Under the pieces are notes generated by a model, which was given only the letters and a program-made list of their open reading frames with translations, had not been told where the DNA came from and made no database searches. Below are positions 1-5,293 of a stretch of DNA of 5,293 nt, one piece after another. Origin of the DNA: Caldora sp. SIO3E6 (GTDB lineage Bacteria; Cyanobacteriota; Cyanobacteriia; Cyanobacteriales; Coleofasciculaceae); assembly GCA_010672185.1 (NCBI GenBank), contig JAAHHL010000581.1, forward strand, positions 1 through 5,293, in the 5' to 3' direction. The first letter of the stretch is position 1. Each line of letters starts with the position of its first letter. The position numbers and the translations under genes are program-made.

Positions 1-50
1 GACCCTATATATGGAAATACCCAAGGGTTAAGGAAAATTGTATTCTTCTT

Positions 51-82
51 CCTCTGCTCCTCTGCTCCTCCGCTCCTCCGCT
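51..82. repeat. Four tandem 8-bp units, CCTCYGCT
   Basis: The units are CCTCTGCT (51-58), CCTCTGCT (59-66), CCTCCGCT (67-74) and CCTCCGCT (75-82), followed by CCC. All bases are pyrimidine except one G per unit. The T-to-C change splits the run into two pairs, which suggests growth by duplication. No function can be read from it. Confidence 0.85.
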
Positions 83-123
83 CCCTTGACAACGGCATTG
101 CATGCCTTAAGTTGACACCAATG

Positions 124-187
124 ACCGACGTGCGCCCTCACCGACGTGCGCCCTCACCGACGTGCGCCCTCACCGACGTGCGCCCTC
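124..187. repeat. Four perfect tandem copies of a 16-bp unit
   Basis: The unit ACCGACGTGCGCCCTC occurs at 124-139, 140-155, 156-171 and 172-187 with no mismatch. It is far more GC-rich than its surroundings. Because 16 is not a multiple of 3, any translation rotates through all frames, and no ribosome site or protein family supports a gene. The perfect identity suggests recent expansion or active homogenisation, making this a likely variable-number locus. The direct head-to-tail arrangement has no spacers, so it is not a CRISPR array. Confidence 0.93.
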
Positions 188-218
188 AATGCTTGTACCC
201 TTTATACTGCTGTCGGAA

Positions 219-226
219 GCGATCGC
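219..226. repeat. HIP1 octamer GCGATCGC
   Basis: An exact palindromic GCGATCGC lies here. HIP1 is highly over-represented in many cyanobacterial genomes, so it supports the taxonomic guess. I noticed only this one exact copy; a near match (GCGATCGA) lies around 433 inside the kinase gene. One copy alone is weak evidence. Confidence 0.8.
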
Positions 227-235
227 AAATACTCC

Positions 236-268
236 AGATGTCCGACTTCTTAAAGAAGTCGGACATCT
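236..268. repeat. 16+16 bp perfect palindrome, possible terminator
   Basis: The left arm AGATGTCCGACTTCTT (236-251) and right arm AAGAAGTCGGACATCT (253-268) are exact reverse complements around one A. As RNA it would form about 14 pairs with a small A/U loop. It lies 64-96 bases past the stop of the minus-strand REC-kinase gene and could end or protect that transcript. However, the sequence after the stem on that strand has only a short TATTT and no strong U-run. Palindromes with a GACTTCTT...AAGAAGTC core occur as dispersed repeats in filamentous cyanobacteria, to my knowledge, so a mobile or REP-like repeat is an equal alternative. Confidence 0.8.
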
Positions 269-290
269 CCCCTGGTTCGGGCATCTCCCC
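260..290. repeat. 13-bp direct repeat extending the palindrome's right arm
   Basis: CGGACATCTCCCC (260-272) recurs as CGGGCATCTCCCC (278-290), with one mismatch and an 18-bp period. The first copy overlaps the right arm of the palindrome at 236-268, so the second is a partial, unpaired copy of that arm. This points to local duplication of a repeat element. Confidence 0.75.
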
Positions 291-331
291 AGCCTCCCCA
301 CACTTCCCACACCCCCCACCCTTTTTTTCCT

Positions 332-1831
332 TCACCCTTTGAGGGGAATCTCGATCACAAATTCTGTCCCTTTTCCTAGTACGGAATTACAACTGAGCTT
401 ACCTTGATGATACTCCTCCACAATCTGACGCGCGATCGACAAACCTAACCCGGTTCCTTTCCCTGGAGGTTTTGTGGTAAACATCGGTTCAAAGAGCTTC
501 TGCTTAACTGATTCTGTAAAACCAGGACCATTGTCACTAATCCGAATAACTACCCAATTGCTCTCGATTACTTTTGTGTGAATCTGAATAGTAGGGATGG
601 GGAATTGGTTATTGGTTATTAGTTGTTGGTTATTTGTACCATATCCTACACTGCTCTTTTGCTGAAATGAGCTATCTGCTGCACTTTCAGGAACTGTAGT
701 TAATTGCCGTTGAGCTACAGCTAGGCTCAGTGGGGAAGAACCTTGCCTAACTTCTTCTTTCCCTTCTTCAATCCCTGATTCTAAAGCATCAATAGCATTT
801 GCCAGGATATTCATAAATACCTGGTTGAGGCGTCCAGGATAGCACTCTACCAAGGGTAAGTCGCCATAGTCTCTAATTACTTCAATAGCAGCAGATTTGT
901 TCTTGCTTTGCAATCGATGCTTCAACATCAACAAGGTACTATCTAACCCGGCGTGAATATCTACTGGCATTTTCTCTGCAACATCTGAGCGGGAGAAGTT
1001 ACGCAAAGCCAAGGAAATATTACTCAGGCGTTCAGTCCCTACTTTCATAGATTGGAGAATTTTGGGCAAGTCTTCCAGTAAAAAGTCTAATTCAACTGCT
1101 TCCAACTCCTCACGAATTTCTGGGCAAGGATGGGGATAATACTGTAAATAAAGTTGCAAGACTTTGTTCAAGTCTTGGAAGTAGTTTTCAGCATGGATAA
1201 GATTTCCAGAGATAAAACCAACTGGATTATTAATTTCATGAGCTACCCCAGCAACTAGTTGACCGAGGGTAGACATTTTTTCACTCTGCACCAGTTTCAC
1301 TTGGCTCTGCACCAGCTTAATTTTGGATTTTTGCAGTTCTGCCAGAGATTGAGAGAGTTCAGCGGTTCTTTGAGCCACCCGTTGTTCTAAATCTTGGGTC
1401 AACTGTAGCAGTAAGTCATTTTTTTCTTCGAGGGTCTTACTTAAATTGCGTAGTTTAAGATGTACTGTAACTCTGGCTAAAACTTCCTCTTTTTGAAAAG
1501 GCTTAGTAATATAATCTACTGCCCCCAAAGAAAGACCTTTAACTTTGTCTACTGTATCGGCAAGAGCGGTCATAAAAATCACAGGAATGTCCTGAGTTCT
1601 AGGATTTGTCTTTAAGCAACGACAAGTTTCAAAGCCGTCAATTCCTGGCATCATCACATCCAACAAAATTAGCTCTGGTGGATTATATTCGGCTTGTTCG
1701 ATGGCACTTTCACCATCAATTGCCACTGCTACCTCAAAGCCTGCACTACTTAAAGACTCTGATAGCACTTCCAAATTTGTGGGGTTATCATCCACAATTA
1801 AAATAATTCTTGATTCTGTACTCTGAGTCAT
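332..1831 (-). CDS. Soluble receiver–histidine kinase (REC-HisKA-HATPase), 499 aa
   Basis: This is a cytoplasmic two-component protein with no membrane segment. Residues 8-125 are a receiver domain with acidic pocket D14/D15, phospho-acceptor D58 (LLDVMMPG context), T88 and K110, all intact. A coiled coil follows (about 126-190, including QRVAQRTAEL). The HisKA domain has its phosphorylated histidine at H198 in HEINNP. The HATPase domain has the N box around N341/N345, the G1 box DNGPG (433-437), an F box near 447-451 and the G2 box GKGTGLGLS (457-465). The kinase should autophosphorylate H198, and D58 can receive phosphate from its own or a partner kinase. There is no output domain. N345 to D433 spans 88 residues against 43 for the equivalent pair in the neighbouring kinase, because of a low-complexity segment (about 355-412) built partly from heptamer DNA repeats. 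It lies 62 bp downstream of the membrane kinase gene, on the same strand. The ATG at 1831 has no clear Shine-Dalgarno but sits just before the receiver's first strand. The function is clear; the signal and partner are inferred. Confidence 0.95.
   Translation of the reverse strand: MTQSTESRIILIVDDNPTNLEVLSESLSSAGFEVAVAIDGESAIEQAEYNPPELILLDVMMPGIDGFETCRCLKTNPRTQDIPVIFMTALADTVDKVKGLSLGAVDYITKPFQKEEVLARVTVHLKLRNLSKTLEEKNDLLLQLTQDLEQRVAQRTAELSQSLAELQKSKIKLVQSQVKLVQSEKMSTLGQLVAGVAHEINNPVGFISGNLIHAENYFQDLNKVLQLYLQYYPHPCPEIREELEAVELDFLLEDLPKILQSMKVGTERLSNISLALRNFSRSDVAEKMPVDIHAGLDSTLLMLKHRLQSKNKSAAIEVIRDYGDLPLVECYPGRLNQVFMNILANAIDALESGIEEGKEEVRQGSSPLSLAVAQRQLTTVPESAADSSFQQKSSVGYGTNNQQLITNNQFPIPTIQIHTKVIESNWVVIRISDNGPGFTESVKQKLFEPMFTTKPPGKGTGLGLSIARQIVEEYHQGKLSCNSVLGKGTEFVIEIPLKG
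605..632. repeat. Four tandem heptamers (TTGGTTA) inside the kinase gene
   Basis: The units are TTGGTTA (605-611), TTGGTTA (612-618), TTAGTTG (619-625) and TTGGTTA (626-632). Read on the minus strand they encode an Asn/Gln-rich stretch, TNNQQLITNNQ, starting at residue 399 of the REC-kinase. Tandem heptamers are the hallmark of cyanobacterial STRR repeats, which normally lie between genes. Here the run is inside an open reading frame and keeps it open. Confidence 0.88.
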
Positions 1832-1841
1832 TGTTGATTGG

Positions 1842-1855
1842 GCGTTATTTAACGC
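1842..1855. repeat. Small inverted repeat before the REC-kinase start codon
   Basis: GCGTTA (1842-1847) and TAACGC (1850-1855) are exact reverse complements separated by TT. It realistically forms a 5-bp stem with a 4-base loop. It ends 10 bases upstream of the ATG at 1831, where the ribosome would bind, and no Shine-Dalgarno is visible. It could modulate translation of the second gene, but the stem is short and may be chance. There is no U-run after it, so it is not a convincing terminator. Confidence 0.5.
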
Positions 1856-1893
1856 AAATAAAAATTAATAATCTGGTTAAAGCTAGCCAATGG

Positions 1894-4545
1894 TTATTCC
1901 TCAATATATTGCTTAATCAAGTCTCGAATTTTTTTGATTTTAAAGCCCTTGGCTAATTGTTGTAGCTCTCTTGTAAAAGGAACTAATTTTGGATCCAACT
2001 GTTCCAGTCTCTCCGCTTCTCCTAGAAGTTTATTGACTAAACCTTTCCTCGCTAAATCATAGAGCAAAGCCAGTTCCTCTGCTGGGGGAGGTACAATTTC
2101 TTCTTGAGTTGTCTCACCCTCAGATTCATGCTGCATCTTGTTAACTTTTTCCTTTTCCTGATAAACCCATTCAAGTTGTAGATGCACCCTTAACATTTCT
2201 AGCAAGCTTACGGAGAGTACTGGTTTGGGAAGAAATCCGTCAGCTCCAGCGTCAAAACTCTTGTGCTGATCTGTTTCAAATACACTAGCCGAGGAAGCAA
2301 TCACCACCACCGATTTGGTTTGGGGTGACTTGCGCAGACGTCGGATCATCTCAAAGCCATCCATCACCGGCATCACCAAGTCTGTAATGATCAAGTCAGG
2401 ACTAAAGGATTTGATTTTGTCTAAACCCTCTTGACCATTGTTGGCTTCCTCCATTGCCAAACCGATTGGTGCTAGCAGATTAATGATAACTGAGCGGTTT
2501 TCCCATCGGTCGTCCACCACTAGTATTTTTTGTTTGTTTCCTCTAAAGCCAATAATCTTTCCTTGATAAGCTCCCCTGATTGTTTTTGACCAGTCTGGGA
2601 CTGTCGATAACTCTAAATCTAACCAAAAAACACTGCCTTGACCAGGTTGACTCCGTACCGATAAACTGCTCTCCATCATCTGAGCAATTTTTTGACTAAT
2701 TGCTAATCCCAATCCTGTCCCTTGAGTCCGACGAGAATTGTCTCCTACCTGCTCGAAGGGCAAAAAAATCTTGTCGAGTTGTTCAGTAGAAATACCTACG
2801 CCAGTGTCTTCGATTTGGAAGCGAATTTTTTGATTAACTATTTGTCCTGTGTCATTTTTCCTCTGCTCTTGTACTGAATGACTAAGGAGAGTTACACTAA
2901 AAGTCACACCCCCAGTATCCGTAAACTTAACAGCATTACCCACAAGATTAATCAGCACTTGTCTGAGGCGTTTTTCATCAGCGTGGATGCCTTGGGGAAG
3001 TTGACCTATGGGTTGATAAATAAAAGAAATTTCCTTTTGTTGAGCTCGGAGACGACCAATTTCCGCTATCCCCTCAAGAAAGGAAAGAAAATCAAAATCC
3101 GTTGGATGGAGTTCCATTTTCCGGGCTTCAATTTTGGATAAGTCGAGAATATCATTAATCAGAGTTAAAAGATGGGAGCCGCACTGATGAATAATACCTA
3201 TGCCATAGAGCTCCTTCTGAGTCATAGTATGTGAGCTTTGAAGGATTTGGGTATAACCCAAAATGCCGTTGAGAGGTGTTCTCAGCTCATGGCTCATGTT
3301 AGCCAGAAATTCGCTTTTAGCTTGGTTGGCAGCATCCGCAGCTTCTTTGGCTTCCTGGAGTTCGGTGGTGCGTTCCTCAACTCGCATTTCTAATTCTTCA
3401 TTGTTTTTTGCTAAAGCAGCAAAGGAGTCACGCAACTGAGATGCCATAGCGTTAAAAGCCCTAGCTAAAACACCAATTTCATCCTCACTCAACACAGGAG
3501 CTTTCAGGCTCAAATCCCCACCCGCTACCTGAATAGCTGTATCAGTAATTGCCAAAATCGGTTTACTAATCTGGCGTGAGAGCAAATAAACTGCCACCAA
3601 CAGTAGCTCAGCTGAACTCAAGCCAATTAACAAAATCCTCCATGCTAACTTGCGAGCAGGGGCAAAAGCCTCCTTTTGATTAATCTCAGCTAATAATGCT
3701 AGGTCAGATTTGTCCAGCCAGCGATAGACGCCAAGAACCGGTATCCCCTCATAATTCAGATACAGCCCATAGCCATTGTTTCCTTCCATAGCAGTATCAA
3801 TGCCAAAACTAGTGACATCTTCTGGCTCTTTTTCAGTCTCAGACTGTTCTGATAAAATCAAGACATTTTTTTGAGCCAATTTAGCCACTAGATAGGTTTT
3901 ACCACTTTTCCCTAAACCTGTCCCTTGCTTGAGCAACTCATCTAGTTTTTGGAGTTCTACTATAGTTGCCAGAGTGCCAATGGGATTGCCGAATTGATCA
4001 TGTATTGGTATGGCAAAGCCAAGCTCAGGTTCTCCTGTAAAAGATGAATTGCGAAAGAACAGTTGCTCCTTTTTGGGTTTGCTACTGGAGTCAGTGGTCA
4101 TCTGGTTCGGAAGTTCCTCGGTGCCCTCTAATAATTTGTTGTTAGAGAAAACTACGATATTTTTGGAGGTGAGAAGGGAAATTTCTTTGAGGTTAGGCTT
4201 AATGTCAGCTAAAGCCGAAAAATACTGCTCAAGGGTTTTATAGGCTAGTAGATATTCCTCCGATGGCTGCCGGGACTTTTTTTGAGTCAGGACTACTTCT
4301 GCATGAGTTTGTAATTCTGGCAACTGAGCAGATAAAAGCAAGTCCTGATGGTGAGAGTTTAACCATTCGTTAAGCTGGTAGTCTTTGAGAGAAGCGGCAA
4401 CACTGAGTCGAGCAAAGACAGATTCTTTGAGGGCATTTTTGGCTAGAAGGTAGGCGGTAAACGCCACAATGCTGACAGTTACCAAAGACAACAGGGAAAA
4501 GGAGATCACAAGCTTAGAAAGCAGGCTTTTTTGGAATAATTTCAT
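1894..4545 (-). CDS. Membrane hybrid histidine kinase with dCache-like sensor and C-terminal receiver, 883 aa
   Basis: This is an inner-membrane sensor kinase. Segments in order: TM1 (about 12-34); an extracytoplasmic sensor (about 35-300) resembling dCache_1, with the SGKTYLV motif (214-220) and the membrane-proximal LLAEINQKEAFAP (284-296); TM2 (about 303-322); HAMP (about 323-376); coiled coil (377-412); HisKA with H419 in MSHELRTPLNG; and HATPase with N533/N537, G1 box DTGVG (580-584), F box FLPFEQV (594-600) and G2 box GTGLGLA (609-615). The receiver (673-790) has D678/D679, phospho-acceptor D722 in TDLVMPVMDG, S752 and K774. All catalytic residues look intact. A helical tail (about 820-883) follows a charged linker. 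The tail contains no histidine, so it is not an Hpt domain; similar tails follow receivers in other cyanobacterial hybrid kinases. The ATG at 4545 precedes a short basic segment and TM1, as expected, though no strong Shine-Dalgarno is visible. It is the first gene of a probable two-gene unit with the REC-kinase. The ligand is unknown. Confidence 0.95.
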   Translation of the reverse strand: MKLFQKSLLSKLVISFSLLSLVTVSIVAFTAYLLAKNALKESVFARLSVAASLKDYQLNEWLNSHHQDLLLSAQLPELQTHAEVVLTQKKSRQPSEEYLLAYKTLEQYFSALADIKPNLKEISLLTSKNIVVFSNNKLLEGTEELPNQMTTDSSSKPKKEQLFFRNSSFTGEPELGFAIPIHDQFGNPIGTLATIVELQKLDELLKQGTGLGKSGKTYLVAKLAQKNVLILSEQSETEKEPEDVTSFGIDTAMEGNNGYGLYLNYEGIPVLGVYRWLDKSDLALLAEINQKEAFAPARKLAWRILLIGLSSAELLLVAVYLLSRQISKPILAITDTAIQVAGGDLSLKAPVLSEDEIGVLARAFNAMASQLRDSFAALAKNNEELEMRVEERTTELQEAKEAADAANQAKSEFLANMSHELRTPLNGILGYTQILQSSHTMTQKELYGIGIIHQCGSHLLTLINDILDLSKIEARKMELHPTDFDFLSFLEGIAEIGRLRAQQKEISFIYQPIGQLPQGIHADEKRLRQVLINLVGNAVKFTDTGGVTFSVTLLSHSVQEQRKNDTGQIVNQKIRFQIEDTGVGISTEQLDKIFLPFEQVGDNSRRTQGTGLGLAISQKIAQMMESSLSVRSQPGQGSVFWLDLELSTVPDWSKTIRGAYQGKIIGFRGNKQKILVVDDRWENRSVIINLLAPIGLAMEEANNGQEGLDKIKSFSPDLIITDLVMPVMDGFEMIRRLRKSPQTKSVVVIASSASVFETDQHKSFDAGADGFLPKPVLSVSLLEMLRVHLQLEWVYQEKEKVNKMQHESEGETTQEEIVPPPAEELALLYDLARKGLVNKLLGEAERLEQLDPKLVPFTRELQQLAKGFKIKKIRDLIKQYIEE

Positions 4546-4589
4546 AACTGCTGATGGATAAGCCGTCAGTAGACTTCTTGCAAAAATCG

Positions 4590-4617
4590 CGAACAGGAAA
4601 CAGGTAACGGCGAACGG
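4590..4617. repeat. Four degenerate tandem heptamers (SNAACRG)
   Basis: The units are CGAACAG (4590-4596), GAAACAG (4597-4603), GTAACGG (4604-4610) and CGAACGG (4611-4617). AAC and the final G are constant, and the R position is A in the first two units and G in the last two. It is the same length and period as the heptamer run at 605-632 but with a different unit. It resembles cyanobacterial STRR repeats and lies in the leader of the membrane kinase gene. Confidence 0.75.
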
Positions 4618-4666
4618 TTGTGACTAGATGACCTGATTCCTTGGCAGCAAACATTGCCTGTTTTCG

Positions 4667-4672
4667 ATTATA
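4667..4672 (-). promoter_or_regulatory. Possible -10 box for the kinase genes
   Basis: A perfect TATAAT reads on the minus strand from 4672 to 4667, about 120 bases before the kinase ATG. A TG lies two bases upstream of it. There is no recognisable TTGACA at the proper spacing, so any promoter here would need an activator or another sigma factor. It may be chance in AT-rich DNA. Confidence 0.35.
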
Positions 4673-4712
4673 TGCACTATTTTTTCCACCTCGGAGTCTC
4701 CTCACCTCCTGC

Positions 4713-4737
4713 GAAGTCTGTCCTGGACTTCAGTCCA
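4713..4737. repeat. Two overlapping, mutually exclusive inverted repeats
   Basis: GAAGTC (4713-4718) pairs with GACTTC (4726-4731) across 7 bases, while TGGACT (4724-4729) pairs with AGTCCA (4732-4737) across TC. The two stems share bases 4726-4729 (and adjoining positions), so only one can form at a time. The compact GGACT-AGTCC hairpin is similar to hairpins at the ends of IS200/IS605-type elements and REP repeats. No transposase is present. Confidence 0.55.
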
Positions 4738-4761
4738 CAGATTTTTAGCGTGAATTTATTG

Positions 4762-4775
4762 GTAAGTTAACTTAC
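4762..4775. promoter_or_regulatory. NtcA-like operator (GTA-N8-TAC) in a perfect 14-bp palindrome
   Basis: GTAAGTTAACTTAC is fully self-complementary and matches the NtcA consensus GTA-N8-TAC exactly. NtcA is the global nitrogen regulator of cyanobacteria, a CRP-family dimer activated by 2-oxoglutarate. A TAN3T -10 candidate (TAAGAT, 4802-4807) follows after 26 bases, a little longer than the usual spacing of about 22. The site ends 72 bases before the oxidoreductase ATG, so activation of that gene is the likeliest role. Being symmetric, it could also act on the divergent kinase genes, but I see no suitably spaced -10 box on that side. Confidence 0.5.
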
Positions 4776-4801
4776 TTATTGCACAGTTAGCAAAAACAAC
4801 C

Positions 4802-4807
4802 TAAGAT
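4802..4807 (+). promoter_or_regulatory. Possible -10 box (TAAGAT) for the oxidoreductase gene
   Basis: TAAGAT fits TAN3T, the -10 form used at NtcA-activated promoters. It would place transcription start near 4814 and leave a leader of about 34 bases. There is no -35 hexamer, as expected if NtcA replaces it. Support depends on the palindrome upstream. Confidence 0.35.
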
Positions 4808-4847
4808 CATGCAGAGCTAGTTTAGACTTGTAATCTTTCGACCTAAT

Positions 4848-5293
4848 ATGAATAACCAACTAAACATCGGCATTGCTGGGCTGCGAATGGGGTGTGATCA
4901 TATTGATGGATATCTAACACATCCTCAGGCAAAAATCAAGGCAATTTGCGATATTAACCCTGAAGTATTGGAGCGTATTGGTAACCAATATGGTGTTGAT
5001 TCTAGGTATACATCTTATGAAGAAATGATGGAGAAGGAAAATCTGGATGTTGTGAGCATCGCAACTCCTAATCGCTTTCATAAAGATATGACTATCTTGG
5101 CGCTGGAGCAAGGAGCGCATGTGCTTTGTGAAAAACCCATCGGGATGAATGCCGAAGAAGCGATTGCCATGCATCAGAAATCGAAGGAAACTGGTAAACG
5201 TTTAATGGTGAACTATTCCTACCGATTTATCCCCCAATCTGTTGCCCTCAAGCAACGGATAGATGCAGGATTAGTTGGAGATATATATTCAGA
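4848..5293 (+). CDS. Gfo/Idh/MocA-family oxidoreductase, N-terminal part (cut by window end)
   Basis: The first 148 codons of an NAD(P)-dependent dehydrogenase are present; family members usually run 330-400 residues, so the gene continues to the right. The N-terminal Rossmann fold begins LNIGIAGLRMG (5-15), followed by H18, a strand ending in CDINPE (34-39) where the acidic residue normally contacts the cofactor ribose, the motif IATPNRFH (71-78), and the family signature CEKP (94-97) with catalytic-type lysine K96. The start of the second domain is seen in NYSYRF (122-127) and GLVGDIYS (141-148). Position 13 is Arg (codon CGA, 4884-4886), where glycine is usual in the dinucleotide loop. Family members oxidise or reduce sugars, inositols, amino sugars or related compounds, and the substrate cannot be told from this part. 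The ATG at 4848 fits the usual distance to the first strand; no strong Shine-Dalgarno is seen. The gene is divergent from the kinase pair, with an NtcA-like site upstream. Confidence 0.93.
   Translation, partial: MNNQLNIGIAGLRMGCDHIDGYLTHPQAKIKAICDINPEVLERIGNQYGVDSRYTSYEEMMEKENLDVVSIATPNRFHKDMTILALEQGAHVLCEKPIGMNAEEAIAMHQKSKETGKRLMVNYSYRFIPQSVALKQRIDAGLVGDIYS

Larger units (their letters stand above)
1..331. other. Repeat-rich non-coding region downstream of the REC-kinase gene
   Basis: I see no credible gene here; the short open frames run through tandem repeats and have no family resemblance. The stretch is a mosaic of low-complexity blocks: an octamer run (51-82), a small hairpin GGCAT-TGC-ATGCC (94-106), four 16-bp repeats (124-187), a HIP1 octamer (219-226), a long palindrome (236-268), a partial duplication of its right arm (278-290) and a C-rich tract (about 286-330). 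Such mosaics are typical of intergenic DNA in repeat-rich filamentous cyanobacteria. It serves as the 3' flank of the minus-strand gene ending at 332. Whatever gene lies to the left is outside the window. Confidence 0.75.
4546..4847. other. Divergent intergenic region between kinase and oxidoreductase genes
   Basis: This 302-bp stretch must carry the promoters of both flanking genes. It holds a heptamer run (4590-4617), a TATAAT on the minus strand (4672-4667), overlapping inverted repeats (4713-4737) and an NtcA-like palindrome (4762-4775). A minus-strand open frame across 4514-4705 would need a GTG start directly abutting GGAG, runs through repeat DNA and overlaps the kinase start, so I do not call a gene. 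The segment TAGACTTCTTGCAAAAATCG (4569-4588) resembles words I associate with dispersed repeats or insertion-sequence ends in cyanobacteria, but this is only an impression. I see no transposase fragment. Confidence 0.7.

Noticed and set aside
2..28. Hairpin ACCCT...AGGGT at the left edge
   Set aside because: A 5-bp stem with a 17-base loop is expected by chance.
86..117. Promoter from TTGACA at 86-91 or 112-117
   Set aside because: Neither hexamer has a -10 box at suitable spacing, and no gene follows on the plus strand.
124..187. CRISPR array
   Set aside because: The copies are 16 bp, directly abutting, with no spacers, and no cas gene is present.
112..407. Plus-strand open frames through the 16-bp repeats
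   Set aside because: The peptides are repeat translations, rich in Pro and Arg, extending into the antisense of the REC-kinase; there is no ribosome site or family signal.
1874..1880. Pho-box-like word TTTAACC (minus strand) between the two kinase genes
   Set aside because: Cyanobacterial Pho boxes are tandem repeats of such a word; only one copy is present.
1902..1911. Palindrome CAATATATTG at the 3' end of the hybrid kinase gene
   Set aside because: It lies within coding sequence for the last residues, is AT-rich and short, and has no terminator features.
4514..4705. Minus-strand 63-codon open frame overlapping the kinase start
   Set aside because: It needs a GTG start with GGAG immediately adjacent, passes through the heptamer run, overlaps the kinase gene in another frame and shows no family resemblance.
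4914..5174. Minus-strand open frame of 86 codons
   Set aside because: It is the antisense of the well-supported oxidoreductase gene.

Overview
The window looks like a piece of chromosome from a cyanobacterium, probably a filamentous one. This is inferred from three signs. There is an exact HIP1 octamer (GCGATCGC) at 219-226. The non-coding DNA is full of short tandem repeats and GC-rich palindromes, including heptamer runs of the kind known as STRR. The two signalling proteins have architectures that are very common in cyanobacteria. I do not name a genus.

Layout: positions 1-331 are non-coding and repeat-rich, with an 8-bp tandem run, four perfect copies of a 16-bp unit, a HIP1 site, a 16+16 bp palindrome and a C-rich tract. 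Two signalling genes follow on the minus strand. The upstream one (4545 to 1894) encodes an 883-residue membrane hybrid histidine kinase: TM, extracellular dCache-like sensor, TM, HAMP, HisKA, HATPase, receiver and a helical tail. After a 62-bp gap without an obvious terminator comes the second gene (1831 to 332), encoding a 499-residue soluble receiver-plus-kinase protein. A 302-bp divergent intergenic region (4546-4847) holds another heptamer run, a possible minus-strand -10 box, two mutually exclusive hairpins and a perfect 14-bp palindrome that fits the NtcA consensus GTA-N8-TAC. From 4848 to the right edge, on the plus strand, lies the 5' part of a Gfo/Idh/MocA-family NAD(P)-dependent oxidoreductase gene, cut by the window end.

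Working together: the two signalling genes are probably co-transcribed and may form one pathway, in which the membrane kinase senses an external signal and the soluble protein's N-terminal receiver takes the phosphate. Neither protein has an Hpt domain or a DNA-binding or enzymatic output domain, so the final output lies elsewhere. The oxidoreductase is transcribed divergently and may be under nitrogen control if the NtcA-like site is real.

The system itself is a familiar type. The more unusual signals are the heptamer-repeat expansion inside the kinase ATPase domain of the 499-residue protein, the NtcA-like palindrome, and the Gly-to-Arg change in the oxidoreductase nucleotide-binding motif.
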